Below are positions 40,157 through 44,996 of a stretch of 44,996 bases of DNA, in pieces (position 1 is the stretch's first letter; the number at the start of each line of letters is the position of its first letter). The position numbers were made by a program, and so were the translations under genes. The stretch is from Clostridiales bacterium (lineage in GTDB: Bacteria > Bacillota > Clostridia > Christensenellales > Aristaeellaceae): positions 1-44,996 of the forward strand of contig JAAYDR010000051.1 in assembly GCA_012729115.1 (NCBI GenBank). Reading direction: 5' to 3'. The notes under the pieces were generated by a model. It was not told the DNA's origin. It did no database searches and saw only the letters and a list, made by a program, of their open reading frames with translations.

Positions 40157-42025
40157 CTATACCTGTATTCCGCCAGAGATCACCCGGGGCCGGTTGCCCA
40201 GCTTCCGCCTGGCGGCCTCGGCCTGGGTGATGGGTCTGGTTTCCGTCGTTCCGGCCAGCGCCTGTTCGTACTTGTCAAAGTTCCAGTTGAAATACTTGAA
40301 GGCGGCCCGGTTGTAATTGCGAAGATCCAGCGGCTCGTTGCGTTCATGGATCTTCTCCCAGGTGATGGTCTCCTTGCCCCGCAGCCGCTTAATCACCATT
40401 TTTTCCGAAATCAGCCCGCGGAAATAGTCCTCATCGTATCCCATCCGGGGATCCATGGGAAAGTGCATATACCGCGGCCCCGGCCTCTCGATGGAGGTGT
40501 TGTAGAGGATGGCTTCCTTGCCCTGGTCCACAGCCACAATAAAGGCGATCTCCCCCTGCTTCAGCTTGCCCTTCTGCATGGGCCGCACGTAGCTCTTGCC
40601 TTCTCCGCCCTCACCCTTGATGGCCCACACCCGCCTTACGGCCCGCTTGGCGCATTCCCTGTATACATCCGAGGTAAAGTGTCCGCCGGAGTCCACAAAG
40701 GTGGCCAGAATCCGCATGGCCCTGCCGTCCCTCATGCTCCATTCCTTGTCCAGCAGCGCGTCCACTTCCTCCCACACGCCTTCCGCGTCGGCGCGGCCCG
40801 GAATCACGCCTTTGCGGATCCCCCAGCTTTCCTCGTGGCGGTTCCATCCCACAACCTCAAACTCCAGTCGGTTGTCCTGCACGTCAATAGCCATGGTCAG
40901 TACCAGCACCCCGGTGGGCACCTCCGCATTGTAATGCTCCCGGCGGGCATAAAGCTGCTCCGGCCTGCCGCTTCGCTCCCGCACCTCCCACAGCTCGCAC
41001 AGCACGGTGTTCATAAACACCTTCAGTTCCTCCGGGTCATCCTTCACCGCCAGAAAAGTATGGGCAATCTCTTTCCAGTCGCTCCATGGGCTCATGAATG
41101 CGTTCAGTTGGAAACTGCGTACCCCCCGCTGGATGGCATCCGGATTATGAGCCACCCACTTGGCCGGGCAATGCTTGGTTTCATACTCCTCCGTCTCCCC
41201 CAGACACTCAGGGCAGCGCCACCGCACGGATTCCACCCGGTAGGCTTTCTTGCCGTTCTTCTCGTACTCCGTCTTTTCAATGGCGATGTTGGCAAACCGG
41301 ATGAAACTGTACTGGTGGCAATGGGGGCACTGGGTATGCCACTCTTCCTGCGTTCCGTCCATATATTCCTTCTCAATCTTGCTCTTCCCCTTGATGGTGG
41401 GAGAGGAGGTGAGCACCACCTTACGGTTGTGGCGGTAGGTCTCGGTACGCCGCATGGCAATGGCGATGGGGTCGCCTTCCGTGCCTGCGGAGCTGGGGTA
41501 CCTGTCAATTTCGTCAAAATTCAGGTAGCGGATGGGCCTGGCGGCCAGGTTGGTGGGGCTGTTCGCGCCTGTCAGGGCCAGGCTCCCCCCCGGATAGGTT
41601 TTCATCCCGATGGTGTTTCGGCTGTCCCTGCTCTTGGCTTCGTGGATCTTCCGCTTCAGGGCCGGGCAGGCTTCAATCATCGGCGCGATTCGCCTTGTGG
41701 AAAAGTCCTGCACAAACTCATCGGTGGGCTGCACAAACAGCATCGGCCCCGGATCCACGTCAATGGCCCATCCCGTCATGTTCAGCTCCATCTCGGTCTT
41801 GCCCACCTGGGAGCTGGCCATGATCACGATTTTCCAGAGGCCCGGCTGGGTGTAGGCGTCCATGATCTCCCGCTGAAAGGGAGCCCGGTCCGTTCGCCAC
41901 GGCCCCGGCTCTGCCGAGCTCTCGGTCACCAGGATCCGGTTTTCATCGGCCCACTTGGAAACGGTAATTTTCTTGGGCGGACGGAACATCAGCAGGGTGT
42001 CCTGCATCAGGCTACGCAAGTCCAT
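40157..42025 (-). CDS. Terminase large subunit, lambda gpA family
   Basis: 622 residues. Walker A-like SSQVGKT at 71-77, a Walker-B-like YLNFDEID with Asp171-Glu172, a zinc-ribbon-like CPHCHQY ... CPECLGE near residue 245-275, and the nuclease segment MAIDVQDNRLE near 378. The GpA family cuts at cos sites and drives packaging, so the phage probably has cohesive ends. AGGAGG precedes the ATG. Confidence 0.94.
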   Translation of the reverse strand: MDLRSLMQDTLLMFRPPKKITVSKWADENRILVTESSAEPGPWRTDRAPFQREIMDAYTQPGLWKIVIMASSQVGKTEMELNMTGWAIDVDPGPMLFVQPTDEFVQDFSTRRIAPMIEACPALKRKIHEAKSRDSRNTIGMKTYPGGSLALTGANSPTNLAARPIRYLNFDEIDRYPSSAGTEGDPIAIAMRRTETYRHNRKVVLTSSPTIKGKSKIEKEYMDGTQEEWHTQCPHCHQYSFIRFANIAIEKTEYEKNGKKAYRVESVRWRCPECLGETEEYETKHCPAKWVAHNPDAIQRGVRSFQLNAFMSPWSDWKEIAHTFLAVKDDPEELKVFMNTVLCELWEVRERSGRPEQLYARREHYNAEVPTGVLVLTMAIDVQDNRLEFEVVGWNRHEESWGIRKGVIPGRADAEGVWEEVDALLDKEWSMRDGRAMRILATFVDSGGHFTSDVYRECAKRAVRRVWAIKGEGGEGKSYVRPMQKGKLKQGEIAFIVAVDQGKEAILYNTSIERPGPRYMHFPMDPRMGYDEDYFRGLISEKMVIKRLRGKETITWEKIHERNEPLDLRNYNRAAFKYFNWNFDKYEQALAGTTETRPITQAEAARRKLGNRPRVISGGIQV

Positions 42026-42036
42026 GGTCCGTCCTC

Positions 42037-42558
42037 CTATTCTTCGCTTGCGCCCTCGCTTTCCTCATCTTCGCTTGCGCCCATCCACTGGCTTGGCAGC
42101 GGGGTGTCGGCAATCAGGTTCAGCACTTCCCGCACCGCTTCTTCAATCACTCCGCTGATGAGCATTGTGCTTTTCATGCCCACCACAACAGGTGCCACCT
42201 TGCTGGGCAGCAGCATCATGTTCTGGGTCACCGCATGGGCAATGTCCGCCCACACCCGCTTCACGTCGGCAACAGCCACCACTTCGCCACGCATCCTGGC
42301 CAGCTCAATCTCGCTCTTGGCCATTTTCACCTGCTCATGCTTGGCCTTCACTTCGTCCAGGTCCATGTCGGTGCCGGATTGGCTGTCCACGCAGTAAGCC
42401 ACCCAGCGCTGTACAAAAAGAGCGAGGTCGTACTTGCCGCCCTCGCCCTCCACAAACAGCTTCTGTTCCTTTGGCAGATCCCGGTCTATGTCATAAAGCC
42501 TCCGGTAGGTATACCCGGCGACCGTCGCCAGCTCCTTTTTGGTCAAAGATATGCTCAT
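42037..42558 (-). CDS. Terminase small subunit, Nu1-like
   Basis: 173 residues. An N-terminal winged-helix-like region (KKELATVAGYTYRRLYDIDRD), then the coiled MAKSEIELARMRGEVVAVADV hinge typical of Nu1-type subunits. Its C-terminus is acidic (ASEDEESEGASEE). It recognises the cos/pac region and recruits the large subunit. The next gene is the large subunit. Confidence 0.85.
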   Translation of the reverse strand: MSISLTKKELATVAGYTYRRLYDIDRDLPKEQKLFVEGEGGKYDLALFVQRWVAYCVDSQSGTDMDLDEVKAKHEQVKMAKSEIELARMRGEVVAVADVKRVWADIAHAVTQNMMLLPSKVAPVVVGMKSTMLISGVIEEAVREVLNLIADTPLPSQWMGASEDEESEGASEE

Positions 42559-42567
42559 ATCCCACCC

Positions 42568-43209
42568 CTACCGGATCCGTCCCATCATAAACCGGTACTC
42601 ATGCTCAATCCGCTGTTTCAGGTAATTCACAATTTCATCGCTCACGTTCTGCCTGCTCCGGTTGGTTGGCATCTGCGGCACGCCAATGCCCACAGCCGGG
42701 CGTACCCGGTTCCCATCCCCGGGAATACGGGCATAAAACCCTTTCTTTTTCCCTTTGAACACAGCAAAGTGAATGGCTCCTCCATCGCTGGGCAGCACAC
42801 TGGCCCCCTCCGTCACGATATTGGCCACAATCTTGTAGGCCCGCCGCTTTCGCTTCCCCTTGGCCCCTTCGTATCCGCTGCGGATCTTGGACCCTCCAGC
42901 CGTTGCCGAGGCCGCAAACTGCCCGCCAATTTTTCCACGGGTGCCGGCCACCGGTATGGTGCAGTTGATCTCCATCCCGCCACTGGAGGTAGCGGTTTGA
43001 ATCGTGCTGCCAATCCACGCAGGCTTGGCGCAGTAATCCACGGGCAGCTCCTTTTTCAGCGTCGTGCGCACATGGCTGCCCACCCGGGAAGGAGCCAGCA
43101 CCCGCCTAAGCAGCGTGCGCATCTGGTCCGGGGTCAGCGTTCCCCTCAGGGCGGTCACCGTGGAGTCCAGATCGCTGGTGTCAATATGCAGCATCACCGA
43201 AACAGCCAC
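42568..43209 (-). CDS. Minor tail protein Z / tail-completion-like protein
   Basis: 213 residues from GTG 43209 (the frame is open from 43263). The fold resembles prophage minor-tail protein Z: LRRVLAPSRVGSHVRTTLKKELPV and a basic loop (GAKGKRKRRAYK). In lambda, Z lies after the head genes; here it precedes terminase at the start of the late operon. GGGAGGGG lies just upstream of the chosen GTG. Assignment is tentative. Confidence 0.6.
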   Translation of the reverse strand: MAVSVMLHIDTSDLDSTVTALRGTLTPDQMRTLLRRVLAPSRVGSHVRTTLKKELPVDYCAKPAWIGSTIQTATSSGGMEINCTIPVAGTRGKIGGQFAASATAGGSKIRSGYEGAKGKRKRRAYKIVANIVTEGASVLPSDGGAIHFAVFKGKKKGFYARIPGDGNRVRPAVGIGVPQMPTNRSRQNVSDEIVNYLKQRIEHEYRFMMGRIR

Positions 43210-43278
43210 GCGCACCCCTCCCGCACAAACGAAAGCGAGCGATGGATTTTCTCCATCGCCCACTTATCTCATAATACC

Positions 43279-43306
43279 ATTATACGTTTTCATGCCGGAG
43301 AATCAA
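43279..43306 (-). promoter_or_regulatory. Late-operon promoter
   Basis: On the minus strand TTGATT (43306-43301) and TATAAT (43284-43279) are 16 bp apart and lie 69 bp upstream of the first late gene. A second TATAAT (43335-43330) further upstream has a weak -35 and may be a tandem promoter. Confidence 0.72.
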
Positions 43307-43364
43307 GAGGTATTTGAAATACCAAACAAATTATACTATCCAATTATATATATTTATTACAGTT

Positions 43365-43838
43365 TCACTCCTCCGCCCAGTTTCCAGGCCACCGAACGCT
43401 GCTCATATCCTTGGCCTGCTCAACGGCTCTGCGCAGTTCTTTGAACTTCCACTCCGTCAGGTTCAGCTCGCTTCTCACCTGGGAGGTCGGCAGGCCCAGC
43501 ACGTACACCATCTTCACAAAGGTCCTCATGTTTGCGTCCCGGATGCCGTTCAGGATGCGTTCCGCCCGACCCAGCTCCCGCATGCAATCCTTCACCTGCC
43601 GCCTGTACCGTTCCGCCTTCTCGTCCAGGTCCGCCAGCATGGCATCGAAGCCGCAGGGCTGCCCTCCGCAGCCCGCTGTCTTGCTGAACCGCTGAGTGAT
43701 GAAGAACATCCGGTCACTCAACCAGCTGATCCGGCTCTCTCCGTCGCACACATCCTGCATCGCGCTCACCACCCGCTGCAGGCAGGGGATGTCTCTGTTC
43801 TGTGGCTCGGTCAACGTCCTAGTTTTAACGTTCTCCAT
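43365..43838 (-). CDS. Probable late-gene transcription regulator (sigma-like/HTH)
   Basis: 157 residues, helical. The last 60 residues (IRDANMRTFVKMVYVLGLPTSQVRSELNLTEWKFKELRRAV) look like a sigma-region-4 HTH as seen in RinA/ArpU-like phage regulators. It lies just upstream of the late promoter, where such activators are encoded. The central part has a CGGQPCG pair. GGAG precedes the ATG. Confidence 0.7.
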   Translation of the reverse strand: MENVKTRTLTEPQNRDIPCLQRVVSAMQDVCDGESRISWLSDRMFFITQRFSKTAGCGGQPCGFDAMLADLDEKAERYRRQVKDCMRELGRAERILNGIRDANMRTFVKMVYVLGLPTSQVRSELNLTEWKFKELRRAVEQAKDMSSVRWPGNWAEE

Positions 43839-43850
43839 ACGCTTGGCTCC

Positions 43851-44060
43851 TTATCCATTGGCCGCTTTGGTGGGCGGTTTTCCGGTCCGGTGCTGGGGCC
43901 GGTCCCTCACCTTACTTTCCCAAAGCGAGCAGAACCGTTTCCTAACCAGCGGCTGATGATAAAACTCCGAATACCTCTGATAGCACACCTGCCCGTTTCC
44001 CGTCTCCAGGTTCCGCCAGTTCCACAGGCATGTGCCGCATCTTCTTTCGCATACTGCCAT
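43851..44060 (-). CDS. Small cysteine-rich protein
   Basis: 69 residues with CERRCGTCLWN near the N-terminus and further Cys at about 26 and 43 (CSLW), suggesting a zinc knuckle. It precedes the regulator gene. No family recognised; the start has only a weak GAAG upstream. Confidence 0.6.
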   Translation of the reverse strand: MAVCERRCGTCLWNWRNLETGNGQVCYQRYSEFYHQPLVRKRFCSLWESKVRDRPQHRTGKPPTKAANG

Positions 44061-44193
44061 GTACTTCTTCGCCCCGGTTCATTTATTTACCCTTTAGCCG
44101 ATAAGGTATAATATTTTGCGCACAATTGAAAATGGGAGCCCAGAGCGTGTAAGCTGTTGTTAGCGGCAACATCACAACACGAGGAGGATTCCC

Positions 44194-44996
44194 ATGGGAG
44201 ATATTATACAGCTCAATCAAGCGGAAATAAAGGGACAGCTCAAAGATTTGGTGCGCGGGACGGTGGAAGAAACACTCAATAAGTTGCTGGACGAGGAAGC
44301 GGATCGGATTACCAACGCCCATCGGTATGAACGGAATGAAGAACGTCTGGATACCCGTGCAGGGCATTATACCCGAAAGCTGCTGACCACCAGCGGAGAA
44401 GTGAACTTGAAAGTCCCGAAGCTGCGAGTGCTTCCGTTTGAAACCGCCATTGTAGAACGCTACAAACGCCGGGAAGAATCGGTCGAGGAAGCGCTGATCG
44501 AGATGTATCTGGCCGGGGTATCGGTTCGCCGGGTGGAGGATGTGACCGAAGCACTCTGGGGCGCGAAGGTATCGCCTGGAACGGTCAGCGAGTTGAACAA
44601 AAAGGTCTACGTCCAGATCGAAGCGTGGCGCAACCGTGAGCTCAAATCAACGTACCCCTACGTGTTTCTGGATGGCATCTACCTCAAGAAAAACTGGGGT
44701 GGAACCATTGAGAACGTTGCCATACTGGTTGCCTTGGGCGTGAATGAGGACGGAAATCGGGAGGTGATCGGTGCCTGTGAAGGTGGAAAAGAGGATACAG
44801 AAAGCTGGCTTCGTTTTTTCCGGCATCTGGCTAAGCGTGGGCTTCGAGGCGTGCGGATGATGACGGGCGATAAATGTAACGGCATGGTAGAGGCAATGCT
44901 GCAAGTGTTCCCTGAAGCTCATTACCAACGCTGTATGGTGCATTTCATGAGAAACGTCCTCAGCGACGTGCCCCGCGCGCGTGCAAAAGAGGCCGG
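44194..44996 (+). mobile_element. IS256-family transposase gene (5' part; runs off the window)
   Basis: Open frame from ATG 44194 (GAGGAGG upstream) with no stop before the window ends, at least 267 residues. IS256/Mutator wording is clear: VSPGTVSELNKKVY, the first catalytic Asp in YVFLDGIYLKK, a second Asp in RMMTGDKCNG and HYQRCMVHFMRN. The catalytic Glu lies beyond the window. The left end of the element must be between 44061 and 44193; terminal repeats cannot be judged without the right end. A TATAAT at 44107-44112 is a possible promoter. Confidence 0.9.

Noticed and set aside
40064-42397. 777-codon plus-strand frame
   Set aside because: Antisense to both terminase genes and without start signals.

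Overview
The window is bacterial chromosomal DNA carrying most of a prophage. Strong GGAGG-type ribosome binding sites, sigma-A-like promoters, Trk potassium-uptake genes, an XpaC-like/VWA operon and an LLH-family holin point to a moderately GC-rich member of the Bacillota, probably a gut-type clostridial lineage. That is inference from gene families; no rRNA or other taxonomic marker is present.

Layout. (1) 1-5.75 kb, host genes: the 3' part of trkA and trkH on the plus strand, then a convergent minus-strand operon (VWA-fused solute-binding lipoprotein-like protein, XpaC-like membrane protein, second solute-binding protein) with a clear promoter. (2) 5.75-7.38 kb, no convincing gene: an orphan terminator, then a very GC-rich block with a 120-bp tandem duplication, a repeated 47-bp hairpin unit and a 41-nt perfect purine-pyrimidine alternation. 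(3) 7.38-11.3 kb, plus strand: five-gene accessory operon of mobile-element type (LPD29-like protein, a protein with a sliding-clamp-like tail, secreted and membrane proteins). Three of the genes are preceded by similar GC-rich hairpins, and the operon ends at a strong terminator. (4) 11.4-14.4 kb: unknown gene, an AT-richer DUF2971 gene, a catalytically dead-looking NlpC/P60 protein and a short tyrosine recombinase. (5) 14.4-43.3 kb: one long minus-strand late operon of a contractile-tailed prophage. In transcription order it runs: minor-tail-Z-like protein, small and large terminase, portal, ClpP-type protease with nested scaffold, decoration protein, major capsid, connectors, sheath, tube, frameshifted chaperones, hub, tape measure, baseplate (X, gp25, J, I), fibres, diversity-generating retroelement (DGR), endolysin, holin. 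(6) 43.4-44.06 kb: a late regulator and a small Cys-rich protein. (7) 44.19 kb to the end: the 5' part of an IS256-family transposase.

The standout system is a complete DGR at 17.1-20.2 kb: a reverse transcriptase with YMDD and IGALVSQ motifs, Avd, a 114-bp template repeat (TR) and a C-type-lectin/FGE-fold target protein whose C-terminus holds the 114-bp variable repeat (VR). TR and VR differ at 7 positions, and all 7 are adenines in the TR. Downstream of VR is a 9-bp hairpin with a GGAA loop on the coding strand, resembling the target-recognition cruciform of known DGRs. The DGR sits in the tail-fibre module, so it probably diversifies the receptor-binding tip.

Other points: a TTTTTTC -1 frameshift site in the tail chaperone gene, a scaffold start nested in the protease gene, a capsid decoration protein carrying two InlB/Flg_new-type repeats, and a lambda-type head combined with a P2/Mu-like contractile tail.
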